DNA from: Pantoea phytobeneficialis
GTDB taxonomy: Bacteria > Pseudomonadota > Gammaproteobacteria > Enterobacterales > Enterobacteriaceae
DNA length: 62,478 bases
Direction: 5' to 3'
Assembly: GCF_009728735.1 (NCBI RefSeq)
Contig: NZ_CP024636.1
Location: forward strand, 1,328,285 to 1,390,762
The position numbers were made by a program, and so were the translations under genes. The notes below the pieces were generated by a model, which was not told the DNA's origin, did no database searches, and was given only the letters and a program-made list of their open reading frames with translations. Below, one piece after another: positions 19,138 to 27,963 of the stretch (position 1 is its first letter; every line of letters begins with the position of its first letter).

Positions 19138-20217
19138 TCAGAATTGATAAACCAGACCCAGCGCCATCACATCGTCAGTCGCCAGTCCGAGTGGGTTATT
19201 ATCTTTAAGCATATTAATACGGTACTCAGCGAATAAAGACATATTGACGTTGAAATAATAATAAGCACCAATGGCTGTGTACTTAATAATATCGGCGTCA
19301 CCGATGTTTTCAATATCTTTCCCTTTCGAAGAGATGTAAGCAATTGAAGGGCGGAATCCACTCAGGAATTGATATTGTGCAACGGCTTCAAAATTTTGTG
19401 CTTTATTCGCAAATCCCCCGCTGATCGGGGTGGCATTCAGCGTTTCATCATACGCGGCCGCGAGGTAAATCTGATTCGCATCATATTTTACCGAAGCGGC
19501 CCAATGTTGGGCTTTATCACCATGACCACGGCTTAAGTTATTTTGCGCATCTGTACGGTCAAGGCTGGCAAAAGCACCCACAAAGCTTAGGCCAAAATCG
19601 AAAGCATAAGAGGCGGAAAGTGCAAATCCATCACCATTAGCGCGGATAATTTGATCGGTACTGCCAGTTCGGTCATTTTTACCTTCGTATTGTGCGGCCA
19701 CGTTCAGACCGTCCACCAGACCAAAGAAACCTGTGTTACGCCAGGTGAGCAAGCCGGTCGAGCGGCCCACGAGGAAGACATCATTGTAATCAGAGTCGCT
19801 ACCGAAGAAAGGCAGCATATCGGTGTTGCTCATCACGTCATAAACCAAACCGAAATTGCGGCCATAATCGATAGAACCCAATTCACCATATTTCAAACCG
19901 GCGTAGCCAAGGCGAGTAGCATTACCATTTTGAGCATCGCTACCGCCTTCAGAATTATGCAGGCTGAATTGATATGACCAGCTGCCATAACCCGTCAATT
20001 TATCCGAAATTTTTGTCTCCCCGGTAAAACCGCCCTGAAGATTTGACGACGCATCACCATCATTATTACTGTCATCAGAAAACATATGGGAAACTTTTAT
20101 TTTGCCATTCAGGTCCAGCTTGTTGCCGTCTTTATTATATATTTCCGCAGCCTGAACCGGGCATAAGGCAGCCAGTAGCGGCAGCATAGCTGCCGCTAAA
20201 AGTGAGCGTTTCATCAT
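19138..20217 (-). CDS. Outer-membrane general porin (OmpC/OmpF family)
   Basis: The 359-residue trimeric-porin homologue has a signal peptide (1-23, ending VQA), the classic mature start AEIYNKDGNKLDLNGKI, alternating amphipathic strands, and a terminal Phe (LVYQF) for BAM-dependent assembly. It belongs to the enterobacterial OmpC/F/N group, but which paralogue cannot be decided. Codons are noticeably more AT-rich than in neighbouring genes, as is common for regulated porins. Confidence 0.88.
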   Translation of the reverse strand: MMKRSLLAAAMLPLLAALCPVQAAEIYNKDGNKLDLNGKIKVSHMFSDDSNNDGDASSNLQGGFTGETKISDKLTGYGSWSYQFSLHNSEGGSDAQNGNATRLGYAGLKYGELGSIDYGRNFGLVYDVMSNTDMLPFFGSDSDYNDVFLVGRSTGLLTWRNTGFFGLVDGLNVAAQYEGKNDRTGSTDQIIRANGDGFALSASYAFDFGLSFVGAFASLDRTDAQNNLSRGHGDKAQHWAASVKYDANQIYLAAAYDETLNATPISGGFANKAQNFEAVAQYQFLSGFRPSIAYISSKGKDIENIGDADIIKYTAIGAYYYFNVNMSLFAEYRINMLKDNNPLGLATDDVMALGLVYQF

Positions 20218-20316
20218 TACGTTTTTACCCTGTCTGAATTAATTATTTATTACCCCTCGTTGGGGGGATATATGGTGAAAAAAGATAAAAATCAGGAATG
20301 GTGTTTTAGTTTGCGT

Positions 20317-20973
20317 TTATTTAATCGTCTGGCGTTCCTCCCATTGCTCTTTAGTGAGCGTTTTAATATCGAATTGATCGCGTGTGCGGCAATAGGTATT
20401 TCCCCCCATACGCCCCACCGCATCCATCAGTTGTTGGTCTATGTGCAGATTTTCCGGGTTGACCGCATCACTGCGCACATATACCCCGACCACCTCACCC
20501 AGAATGATTTCTCTCGCCGGGCCAACCTGTAAGGTGGTATGACGGCGGCACTCCAGTGCCGCAGGGGCAGCGAGAATGCGCGGGCTGTGCACGTATTGGC
20601 CCGGCACGGTTTCCAGACCGGCCTCCTCCAGTTCATTGACCTCGGGACCAAATTTAATGGCACAGATCTCCATCTGATCCACCAGGGCATCATCGACGAT
20701 ATGCACCGTAAACTCGCCCGTTTCACGGATATTGCGTGCGGTGTCTTTGAAACGCATATCGGCATAGTTCTCCACACCGATAGCGACAATCGCCGGGTCG
20801 TGAGTCAGTACATTGAAAAAGCTGAACGGGCCGGCATTGGGAACACCGTCGCGGCTGACCGTGGTCACCAGGGCAACCGGGCGCGGAATTACCGTGCCAA
20901 TCAAAATCTTGTAACGCTCACGTTCGGTTAATGACGCAAAGTCAAAAAAAGTATGTGATGTTGGCTGGCTCAT
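20317..20973 (-). CDS. Flavin reductase-like domain protein
   Basis: The 218-residue protein of the DIM6/NTAB flavin reductase fold binds FMN through the segment RPVALVTTVSRDGVPNAGPFSFFNVLTHDP. Such proteins reduce flavin for a partner oxygenase or act as flavoenzymes themselves. The start at 20973 lies 1 bp after the stop of the M24-family gene, showing translational coupling; the longer in-frame ORF overlaps that gene and is rejected. It is the last gene of the operon that begins at 26259. Confidence 0.8.
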   Translation of the reverse strand: MSQPTSHTFFDFASLTERERYKILIGTVIPRPVALVTTVSRDGVPNAGPFSFFNVLTHDPAIVAIGVENYADMRFKDTARNIRETGEFTVHIVDDALVDQMEICAIKFGPEVNELEEAGLETVPGQYVHSPRILAAPAALECRRHTTLQVGPAREIILGEVVGVYVRSDAVNPENLHIDQQLMDAVGRMGGNTYCRTRDQFDIKTLTKEQWEERQTIK

Positions 20974-20974
20974 C

Positions 20975-22399
20975 TCAGGCTCCGCTGTCAATACGATGTG
21001 TTTCAAGGGGGGTGTGATGGCTAAGATTTTCAAAACCGTCTTTGGTGACAACATAACAATCGCCAATGTTGCAGCCTGCCGCCAGCGGTTCCAGCCATTG
21101 GCTATGGAGCACAAATACCATCCCTTCTTCCAGGCGATCGTAGTTATGAGAGGAGATGTTGAAGCTGTTTTGCGCGCCAGCCATACCGATGGAGTGACCC
21201 AGATTGGGATTGTGTGGTCCATAGGTGGCAGGGTAGACATGCATCAGCTTGCGCCCCTGGGCTTCCCAGTCGATATCGCGAACATACTGTTGGGGGATCA
21301 GACGTGCGCCACCGTCAGGCATGGGTGACCAGTTGTAGGGCATGGTGCGAGCTTCGGCTGACGTCAGCATGCCCTGTTCGATCATCGGTTCGAAGGCAGC
21401 GTTGTTGATATCCCGCATCAGTGCGCCGGGCTTAATTAAACGCTCCGCACGTTTCACACCGTCGGTACAGGCTGTCAGCACCTTCTCCTGGTGCGGAGTG
21501 ATATCACCCACGGCAATCATGCGCGCGGTCTGCGCGGTGTAACCCCGCCAGGTGACATTGGAAATGTACAAATTGATCAGATCACCGGCACGCACCACAT
21601 GACCATAAGGCTTACCGCAGTGGGTACCAAATTCGTTGATACCAATCTGGTAGCCATCCCCGGTCTCACCACCAAACGCCATCTGTGCTGCCGTAAACGC
21701 CGCGAAGATCTCATGGTCAGTGACACCCGGTTTTGTCACATGATATGCCGCCTGCGTGCCAATACTGATCAACTGTGCTGCGGCCCGGAACATCTCAATT
21801 TCACGGGGTGAACGGACTTTCTGCATGCGGTCCAGAATTGGGTTGTCGGCAATAAATTTATTGCGCGGCATCAGCGACGCCAGGGCCGCCCAGAAAGTGA
21901 GGGAGGTACGATCGCCGATACTGCCAATTTGCGCGTTCACTAACCCTAACCGTGTGAGGATCTCCGCACATTTCTCGGCCGTTTTGATTACCGAGTCACC
22001 GGGACGATCTGCATATTCACGACCAATCGGACCAATCTGCCAGATTTCATCCACCAGCAACGGCTCACCACCCGGTGGCAACAATACCGACTGGGTAAAA
22101 AAGGAGAGTAGCGTCAGCGGTTTATCACTATCAGTCGGGATAATGAGCACACCTTCTCGCATCCAGTCACAGATATAACGCAGATACGCATTTGAGGCGT
22201 GGAACCAGCCCACGCTCCCGGCGTGGACGATCAGCGCATCGTGTCCGGCTTCAACAGCCTGGCGGCGAATTTTGCGCAGACGTTCGGCAAACTCCTCCTC
22301 CGGCAATGGTAACGGGGCTGAAAACGTAAAATCTGGCTGGAAATCGGCAAGCAGAGAGCCAATGCGATAGCCAGCGGGCTGAGTCGCATGAGTGTTCAT
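20975..22399 (-). CDS. M24 (creatinase/Xaa-Pro peptidase fold) family enzyme lacking metal ligands
   Basis: A 474-residue pita-bread-fold protein with an N-terminal creatinase domain (about 30-190) and a C-terminal catalytic domain (200-465). The usual dinuclear-metal ligands are mostly absent. GDLINLYISNVTWRGYTAQTA (272-292) has no Asp at the two ligand places. The His of GHS (401-403) remains, but the Glu of the EEGMVFxxEP motif is His432. Creatinase and ectoine hydrolase are metal-free members of this fold and hydrolyse small nitrogen compounds, so a hydrolase or lyase of a small molecule is more likely than a peptidase. ATG 22399 has a GGTGAATCC-type context opposite; the ORF upstream is not conserved-looking. 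Confidence 0.8.
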   Translation of the reverse strand: MNTHATQPAGYRIGSLLADFQPDFTFSAPLPLPEEEFAERLRKIRRQAVEAGHDALIVHAGSVGWFHASNAYLRYICDWMREGVLIIPTDSDKPLTLLSFFTQSVLLPPGGEPLLVDEIWQIGPIGREYADRPGDSVIKTAEKCAEILTRLGLVNAQIGSIGDRTSLTFWAALASLMPRNKFIADNPILDRMQKVRSPREIEMFRAAAQLISIGTQAAYHVTKPGVTDHEIFAAFTAAQMAFGGETGDGYQIGINEFGTHCGKPYGHVVRAGDLINLYISNVTWRGYTAQTARMIAVGDITPHQEKVLTACTDGVKRAERLIKPGALMRDINNAAFEPMIEQGMLTSAEARTMPYNWSPMPDGGARLIPQQYVRDIDWEAQGRKLMHVYPATYGPHNPNLGHSIGMAGAQNSFNISSHNYDRLEEGMVFVLHSQWLEPLAAGCNIGDCYVVTKDGFENLSHHTPLETHRIDSGA

Positions 22400-22427
22400 A
22401 GGTGAATCCTTGTACTTGATTAAGTCA

Positions 22428-23249
22428 TTAATTTTGTGGGCGTGGAGCCAGCACACGGCGTGCAACCAGCAAACCGAGCAAGGTGACGGCGATGAGAATC
22501 CCTGAGATAGCGGCCACACGGACATCGAGTGACTCTTCAATCAGAGCAAACATTCGCAGCGGCAACACCGTGGTTGAAGCATCTGCAAGAAACAGCGAAA
22601 CCGTGACGTTATCCAGTGACTGAATAAACACCAGAAACGCACCAGCCAGAATGCCGGGCATCAACAGTGGCAACGTGACACGACGAAGCGTCATAAACCA
22701 ACTGGCCCCCATAGTGGTTGATGCTTCCGCCAGAGAGGGGTTAAGTCCCTGGGCCACAACAGACGCGGCGCGATACATCAACGGGCCAAACACCACGATA
22801 TGCCCGGTAACGGTCAACCACAGCGATGGCTGGAAACCAATAAAGTTGGCGACGATCAATGCTGCCAGCCCATAGACCAGGCTGGGTAACACCAGCGGAG
22901 CAAGCAGTAATGGCTCGATGCTGTTCACGGTTTTACGTTTCATCCGCGTCATACCAATGCTGGCGGGCACGGCAAACAGCAGCGATCCCAATACCGCCAA
23001 TCCGGCGATTTTCAGTGAGTTCCATGCCGCTATGTGTTCAGTACCCGAGCGCACCGGGTCGAGCAGCGCTTCATACCAGCGCAATGAAAATCCTTCCGGT
23101 GGATATTTCAGTGTTTGCCCGGCGGTGAAGGACATCATCAGAGCAATCACAATCGGTGCGACCAGGTAAATCAGGCACAGCGTGCCAAAGCCATACACAA
23201 AGACTTTGTACAGCAGGGCCGGAACGGGATTTTCGCGTCGATTAAGCAT
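22428..23249 (-). CDS. ABC transporter permease (PotC/spermidine-putrescine type)
   Basis: A 273-residue inner-membrane permease with six predicted helices and the EAA loop (ASTTMGASWFMTLRRVTLPLLMPGI) that contacts the ATPase. The layout matches PotC-like second permeases of the polyamine/opine/iron group. Its start overlaps the preceding permease gene by 8 bp. Confidence 0.88.
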   Translation of the reverse strand: MLNRRENPVPALLYKVFVYGFGTLCLIYLVAPIVIALMMSFTAGQTLKYPPEGFSLRWYEALLDPVRSGTEHIAAWNSLKIAGLAVLGSLLFAVPASIGMTRMKRKTVNSIEPLLLAPLVLPSLVYGLAALIVANFIGFQPSLWLTVTGHIVVFGPLMYRAASVVAQGLNPSLAEASTTMGASWFMTLRRVTLPLLMPGILAGAFLVFIQSLDNVTVSLFLADASTTVLPLRMFALIEESLDVRVAAISGILIAVTLLGLLVARRVLAPRPQN

Positions 23250-24072
23250 GACCGTTCAATCTCCTGTGACGTGAAATCATGGTGAGTGCCACCAGCAGAC
23301 AGCCAGTCGAAAGCAGCAATACCACGGCAATGGCGGAAGCGAGAGGCCAGTCGAACAGCGTACCGACTTCGCGATAAATCAGCTGTGGCACGTACACATT
23401 ACGTGCACCACCAATCACGGCCTGGGTGACGAACGAGCTGCTGGTACTGGCGAATACCAGGATCCAGCCTGCCAACAGGCCTGGTAACATCAGTGGCAGC
23501 ATCAGGGTGATCAAAATGCGCCAGGGGCCAGCTCCTGAGACTTGTGCCGCTTCGGTGAGTGAGTATTGGGTGCGGGTCAGAATGGCGATCAGCGGCAAAA
23601 TGATCAGCGGCAGATCAATCTGACACATTGCCATGACCAGACCGAGCTCCGTAAACATCAGGCTGGTCGGCATTCCGGTAATGCCAAGCGCCATTAATGC
23701 TTCGCTGATTGGTCCCTGACGTCCCAAAATGACAATCCAGGCGAACGTTCTCACTACGTTACTGGTCAGCATCGGGATTAGCGTCAGGAAAATGATCACC
23801 TGACGTAAGGTTCGCCCGCTATGCCAGTAAAGCAACGCGATAGGTACGCCCAGCAGGGTGGTGCCGATAACTGTTTCCAGTCCCAATCTCGCGGTGTTAA
23901 TCAACACACGAAAGTTGAATTCATCACCGAAAAAACGGGCGTAGTGATCCAGGGTGACACCACCTTTAGTGATGAAACTAAATCCGACCAAAACCGCGAG
24001 CGGCGTTGCGAAGAACACCACGGAGAGCAATAGCATGGGGACAACGTAAGGAAAGCCGCTCTGTTTCATCAC
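23242..24072 (-). CDS. ABC transporter permease (PotB type)
   Basis: A 276-residue six-helix permease with an EAA loop (EAAQVSGAGPWRILITLMLPLMLPGL). It forms the first permease of the importer. It starts 6 bp after the binding-protein gene and overlaps the second permease, so the four transporter genes are one operon. Confidence 0.88.
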   Translation of the reverse strand: MMKQSGFPYVVPMLLLSVVFFATPLAVLVGFSFITKGGVTLDHYARFFGDEFNFRVLINTARLGLETVIGTTLLGVPIALLYWHSGRTLRQVIIFLTLIPMLTSNVVRTFAWIVILGRQGPISEALMALGITGMPTSLMFTELGLVMAMCQIDLPLIILPLIAILTRTQYSLTEAAQVSGAGPWRILITLMLPLMLPGLLAGWILVFASTSSSFVTQAVIGGARNVYVPQLIYREVGTLFDWPLASAIAVVLLLSTGCLLVALTMISRHRRLNGHA

Positions 24073-24078
24073 ATCACC

Positions 24079-25137
24079 TTATCCGGCAACAATGGTGTCA
24101 AATTCGCGAATCCAGGCATCACGATTTTTGTTGATGCTGTTCCAGTCGGGGTAGACCAGAGTCTTAAGCTGATCGCGCGTGACATAGGCGGAGATTGCCG
24201 GTGTCAGCGCAACATCGCTGTTGGTCGGGAACATTTCAGCCGGTGGCAATTTGAATTGATCCTGTGCAGCCTGGGAGATGGCCGCATCCATATAGGCGTA
24301 GACGGCATCGGCATTTTTGGTGCCCTTCGTCAGATGAATATTGACCGGTGCCGCTGGAGATCCCGTTTCCGGATGGACGAACTCGCAGTTCATCCCCAGA
24401 CTCTTCAGGCGTGCCACGTTGCTGGTACTGCACATGAATACCGCGATCTCCCCCTGCTGGAACAAGGTCATTTGATGATTGGTGCTATCAACAATGCTCT
24501 TTAACTGCTCAGGATGATCCTTGAACAACTTAAACACGGCCGCCATGTCATCTGGCCCGGAGCCATAGATTTTGGCGATTTCGGTGTAAGCCATGACCGC
24601 GGTGTTGGAGGCAAAACCAGTCCAGGAGACCAGGCCTTTGTAGGCGGGGTTTTCGAACAGATCTTTATAACCCTTCGGACGTGGCACAAGGTCCGGGTTA
24701 TAGGCGATGCCGTTGACTTCTACCGTAACCGTTGGGCCATATTCACCCTGAAAACTCGGATCGAGGAGATGCCAGTTTTTCAATCTGGAGGGATCGATTT
24801 TCTGGATAATGTCATTCTGAATGGCAATGGTCATTTGCCCTGGCGACATTAACAGCGCGTCATAAGGGGGATTACCGGGGCTGGCCATCACTTTTGCCAA
24901 CTGGTCTTGTGCCAACGCAGGGGCAATGGTCAGGCCATACCCCTCTTTTTTCATGATCGGGGTCAGTATGTTGCGATAGGCATCTTCCCAGTTCCCCGGA
25001 AAGGTGGCAGCAATTGCGGTTTCTTTCTCTGCCGCCAGCGCACGTAGTGACACCGGTAGCAAGGAGGTTGCGGCTGCTCCTGCCAACAATTGACCGAACC
25101 GACGACGACTAATCTCAAAGTTTTTCATGATGTTCAC
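24079..25137 (-). CDS. ABC transporter substrate-binding protein with Tat signal
   Basis: A 352-residue extracytoplasmic binding protein. The N-terminus has a twin-arginine motif (SRRRFGQLL, residues 10-18) followed by a hydrophobic stretch and an Ala-rich cleavage region near 35, so export by Tat is predicted. The body is of the PotD/iron(III)-type family (NGIAYNPDLVPRPKGYKDLFEN, hinge segments). A polar or cationic organic solute is likely; the compound is unknown. Confidence 0.85.
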   Translation of the reverse strand: MNIMKNFEISRRRFGQLLAGAAATSLLPVSLRALAAEKETAIAATFPGNWEDAYRNILTPIMKKEGYGLTIAPALAQDQLAKVMASPGNPPYDALLMSPGQMTIAIQNDIIQKIDPSRLKNWHLLDPSFQGEYGPTVTVEVNGIAYNPDLVPRPKGYKDLFENPAYKGLVSWTGFASNTAVMAYTEIAKIYGSGPDDMAAVFKLFKDHPEQLKSIVDSTNHQMTLFQQGEIAVFMCSTSNVARLKSLGMNCEFVHPETGSPAAPVNIHLTKGTKNADAVYAYMDAAISQAAQDQFKLPPAEMFPTNSDVALTPAISAYVTRDQLKTLVYPDWNSINKNRDAWIREFDTIVAG

Positions 25138-25143
25138 CTCTAT

Positions 25144-26259
25144 TTAATCACTCAGGGTTTGCGGTTCAGCCGGAAAGGCATGACAGCGTGTCGTATCGAT
25201 CTCAGCAAAAAGCTGCGATCCGGGAAGGGGGATGCGGGTTCCGGGGACTCTGACCTCAGAAGCCCGCAGCGTAGTACCACAATCAAGCATCAGGTCGTGC
25301 ACCAGCACGGGCCCCAGTGGGACGGAAACCGTCAGCCTTGCTGGCTGACACTGTTCTCCAGGCTGCGCTGACAAACGTACTTCTTCAGGACGGAATGTGA
25401 TGGTGACTTTCGAGCCGGTGGTAAAATTCAGACGGCGAGGCAGACGCAGCGTTTTGTCACCAGATAGGCCGATCAACGTGGTGTCGTTATCAAAGCGCAG
25501 TACGGTGCCAGCTAACTGGTTGGTTTGGCCAATAAAGGTGTTTACGAACAGTGATTTGGGCTGATCATAAACTGCCATCGGTGTGTCGATCTGCTCAACA
25601 TGGCCTTTGTTCATCAACACCAAACGATTGGCGAGGCTCTGCGCCTCCTCCTGATCGTGCGTCACGATTAGCGTGGTGATCCCCAGCGTTTTTTGCAGGT
25701 GTAACAATTCCACCTGTAAATCAAAACGCAGCGCGCGATCCAGTGCTCCAAAAGGCTCATCCAGCAACAGCAGAGAAGGGCGACCTGCTATGGCCCGGGC
25801 AACTGCAACGCGTTGCTGCTGACCACCGGAAAGCTCACGCGGCAGACGATTGCCATATTCGCTGAGGCGCACCATTGCCAGCATCTCTTCAACACGCTGT
25901 TTACGTTCAGCACGCGAAACTTGCTGACAAGCGAGCGGATAGGCGATGTTTTCGGCGACAGTGAGATGGGGAAACAGAGCGTAGTTCTGGAAAACCATGC
26001 CGATACCCCGCGCCCTGGCCGAGACCAGGGCCAGATCCTGATTGCCCAGTTCAATTTTTCCAGCTTTAGGCTGAATAAGTCCGGCAATTGCCCTTAACAC
26101 GGTGGATTTACCACAGCCGCTTGGCCCCAGCAGTGCCACTATTTCACCGGGTTCAATCGTGAAAGAGACATCGCTGATTGCGTTGTTGCCACCGTAGCTG
26201 TGAGTAAGGCCCTGAACGTTCAAGCGCTTACGTTCGGACGAGTTCTGCATATCTGCCAT
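25144..26259 (-). CDS. ABC transporter ATP-binding protein (PotA type)
   Basis: The 371-residue ATPase has Walker A (GPSGCGKST), Q-loop, signature [14 protein letters not shown], Walker B ([12 protein letters not shown]) and a C-terminal TOBE domain (about 280-360). ATG 26259 has GGGAAG upstream and lies 58 bp from a predicted sigma-54 promoter at 26318-26333. It is the first gene of the operon: ATPase, binding protein, two permeases, M24 enzyme, flavin reductase-like protein. Confidence 0.88.
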   Translation of the reverse strand: MADMQNSSERKRLNVQGLTHSYGGNNAISDVSFTIEPGEIVALLGPSGCGKSTVLRAIAGLIQPKAGKIELGNQDLALVSARARGIGMVFQNYALFPHLTVAENIAYPLACQQVSRAERKQRVEEMLAMVRLSEYGNRLPRELSGGQQQRVAVARAIAGRPSLLLLDEPFGALDRALRFDLQVELLHLQKTLGITTLIVTHDQEEAQSLANRLVLMNKGHVEQIDTPMAVYDQPKSLFVNTFIGQTNQLAGTVLRFDNDTTLIGLSGDKTLRLPRRLNFTTGSKVTITFRPEEVRLSAQPGEQCQPARLTVSVPLGPVLVHDLMLDCGTTLRASEVRVPGTRIPLPGSQLFAEIDTTRCHAFPAEPQTLSD

Positions 26260-26317
26260 AGTGCTTCCCTGGTTCTGAGTCGCGAGATGAAACGAAAAAT
26301 TCACATGGAAAAGGAGT

Positions 26318-26333
26318 TGCAAGCGGTATGCCA
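26318..26333 (-). promoter_or_regulatory. Sigma-54 promoter for the ABC/M24 operon
   Basis: On the minus strand TGGCATACCGCTTGCA matches the sigma-54 -24/-12 consensus (TGGCAC-N5-TTGCA), with exactly 10 bases between GG and GC. The expected transcription start would leave a leader of about 45 nt before the ATPase gene. Confidence 0.75.
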
Positions 26334-26465
26334 GGATCACAGGTCGTTGGGTTTATTTATCATAACTAATGGAATTGTAATGATAATTATCTTTTAAAAT
26401 ATGTGCGAAAGTTTGTGCGAAAATTAGTGATACTGAATTTCATTAAGTAAATTCGGAATTATTTT

Positions 26466-26480
26466 TCACTAAATTGGTGC
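26466..26480. promoter_or_regulatory. NtrC-like enhancer site in the divergent region
   Basis: TCACTAAATTGGTGC is close to the dyad NtrC site GCACY-N5-GGTGC, with one half intact. A second GGTGC at 26498-26502 lies 22 bp, about two helical turns, away. The site is about 135 bp from one sigma-54 promoter and about 230 bp from the other, a normal enhancer distance. The rest of 26260-26761 (502 bp) is strongly AT-rich, with no gene; a repeated TGTGCGAAA near 26400 is also seen. Confidence 0.55.
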
Positions 26481-26706
26481 GTCCTTATCATCAGAATGGT
26501 GCAGAACCACCGGTAATGGGGCAACGGGGGAGGGAAAAATGGGGGTTTTCAGGCTGCGATCGGGATTGGTTGACTGAAAATCCTCTATCTACAATATTAA
26601 TTTTATTGAATATTGTTTCTCACTAACTTAATAATTAACTTTATACAAAAAATTATTAAATTTATTTTGTTGTTTATCAATGAATTAAAATTATTTTCCA
26701 GGCCGA

Positions 26707-26722
26707 TGGCATGCTGCTTGCA
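26707..26722 (+). promoter_or_regulatory. Sigma-54 promoter for the epimerase/GntR genes
   Basis: TGGCATGCTGCTTGCA matches the sigma-54 consensus with the required GG-N10-GC spacing. It is 40 bp before the start codon of the TIM-barrel gene and points towards it, divergent from the promoter at 26318. Confidence 0.8.
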
Positions 26723-26761
26723 GGTGCTGTATCGACACACCATCCCAAAAAGGAGTACGAC

Positions 26762-27868
26762 ATGAAATTAGGTATCGACGGTTTAAAACTGCCTGAAGCA
26801 AAAAAACGTGGTCCCTTAGCGAGTCTTGAACATGCAAAAGCACTGGGTTTGAGCGGGATTTTTTTCAGCACATTACTGGATATGAGTCCCGATCTGGACA
26901 AAGGGCGGTTACGTGATATCCGTGCGAAAGCAGATGAACTGGGTCTGTATCTGGAAGGGGGACTTGGTAAAATCAACCCTTACTGTAGCGCTGAATCTCC
27001 TGAGCTGCGTGACATTGGCAACGGCGATATCATCGCCGGTTTGACGCGAATGATAGAGGCGGGGGCGGAGATAGGTTGCTGCGAGTTGTGGGTTTCTCCG
27101 GGTAACTTCAAACCAGCCTATCCAGGGCGTCTGGCGGTGGATCGCTTCCGCACCGACGTGACCTGGGATGAACAATTGCTGGCTATGGAAAAGGTGTTGC
27201 GCAAGCTGGCACCTGTCGCACGCGCCAATGGTGTGCATATGAATATTGAAACCCACGATGAAATCACCTCATTTGAAATTTTGCGACTGATTGAATCTGT
27301 GGGTGAGGAGTGCGTTGGCGTTGTACTGGATACCGCGAATATGTTGCAACGCGGAGAGCATCCCGTCTTTGCTGCCCGTCGTCTGGCCCCCTGGGTGCGG
27401 CAGACCCATATTAAAGATGCCTATATTGGGCGCGCGCCTGGCGGTCTGGATTTTCAGCCCCGTCCCTGTGGCATGGGGATTGTCGATTTTGCCGCCATCC
27501 TGCCGCTGCTGGCTGAGGTAAACCCGCAACTGCATCTGTCGCTGGAGATTGCCCAGTCATCTGACGATAAACGTCGTGCGGCCAATCCGCGTCAGTGTAT
27601 CCAGATTGATGACCCTCTGTGGCGCGTTGGCCACCCTGATCTGACCGGGGAGGAGCTGGAAGCCTATTTTGCCATGTTAAACGCTTATGAGAAGCGGGTC
27701 ACAGCAGGGGAAATTCCCGATTGGGCGAGCTATGAAAGTGCCAATTATGGCTACCCCAGTTATGAGCACCAGCATTATGGTTTTGCACAGGCGTTAGGAT
27801 TTATTGAACAATCTGCCAGCCATATTCGCAACATCTGTGCCGAAAAGGGTATCGTGTTAACACGATAA
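26762..27868 (+). CDS. Sugar phosphate isomerase/epimerase-like TIM-barrel protein
   Basis: A 368-residue xylose-isomerase-like TIM barrel (AP endonuclease family 2 fold). The metal-site type motifs ETHDE, VVLDTAN, QTHIKDA and HLSLEIAQS are present in order and give the usual Glu/Asp/His/Glu ligand set. It probably isomerises or epimerises a sugar-like or hydroxy-acid intermediate. ATG 26762 follows AAAGGAG. It is divergent from the ABC operon and followed by a GntR regulator, so all belong to one uptake-and-catabolism island. Confidence 0.82.
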   Translation: MKLGIDGLKLPEAKKRGPLASLEHAKALGLSGIFFSTLLDMSPDLDKGRLRDIRAKADELGLYLEGGLGKINPYCSAESPELRDIGNGDIIAGLTRMIEAGAEIGCCELWVSPGNFKPAYPGRLAVDRFRTDVTWDEQLLAMEKVLRKLAPVARANGVHMNIETHDEITSFEILRLIESVGEECVGVVLDTANMLQRGEHPVFAARRLAPWVRQTHIKDAYIGRAPGGLDFQPRPCGMGIVDFAAILPLLAEVNPQLHLSLEIAQSSDDKRRAANPRQCIQIDDPLWRVGHPDLTGEELEAYFAMLNAYEKRVTAGEIPDWASYESANYGYPSYEHQHYGFAQALGFIEQSASHIRNICAEKGIVLTR

Positions 27869-27963
27869 GTTACGCAAGAATATTATCACAAAGATAGATA
27901 AGCCGTTTTACGGGCTGTTATGATAGTTGCAGTCGACGTGTTGGATGAAGTAGGGAGAGGATA

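Noticed and set aside
26571..26596. TTGACT...TACAAT as a sigma-70 promoter upstream of the TIM-barrel gene
   Set aside because: The spacer is only about 14 bp. The sigma-54 element at 26707 is a far better match.
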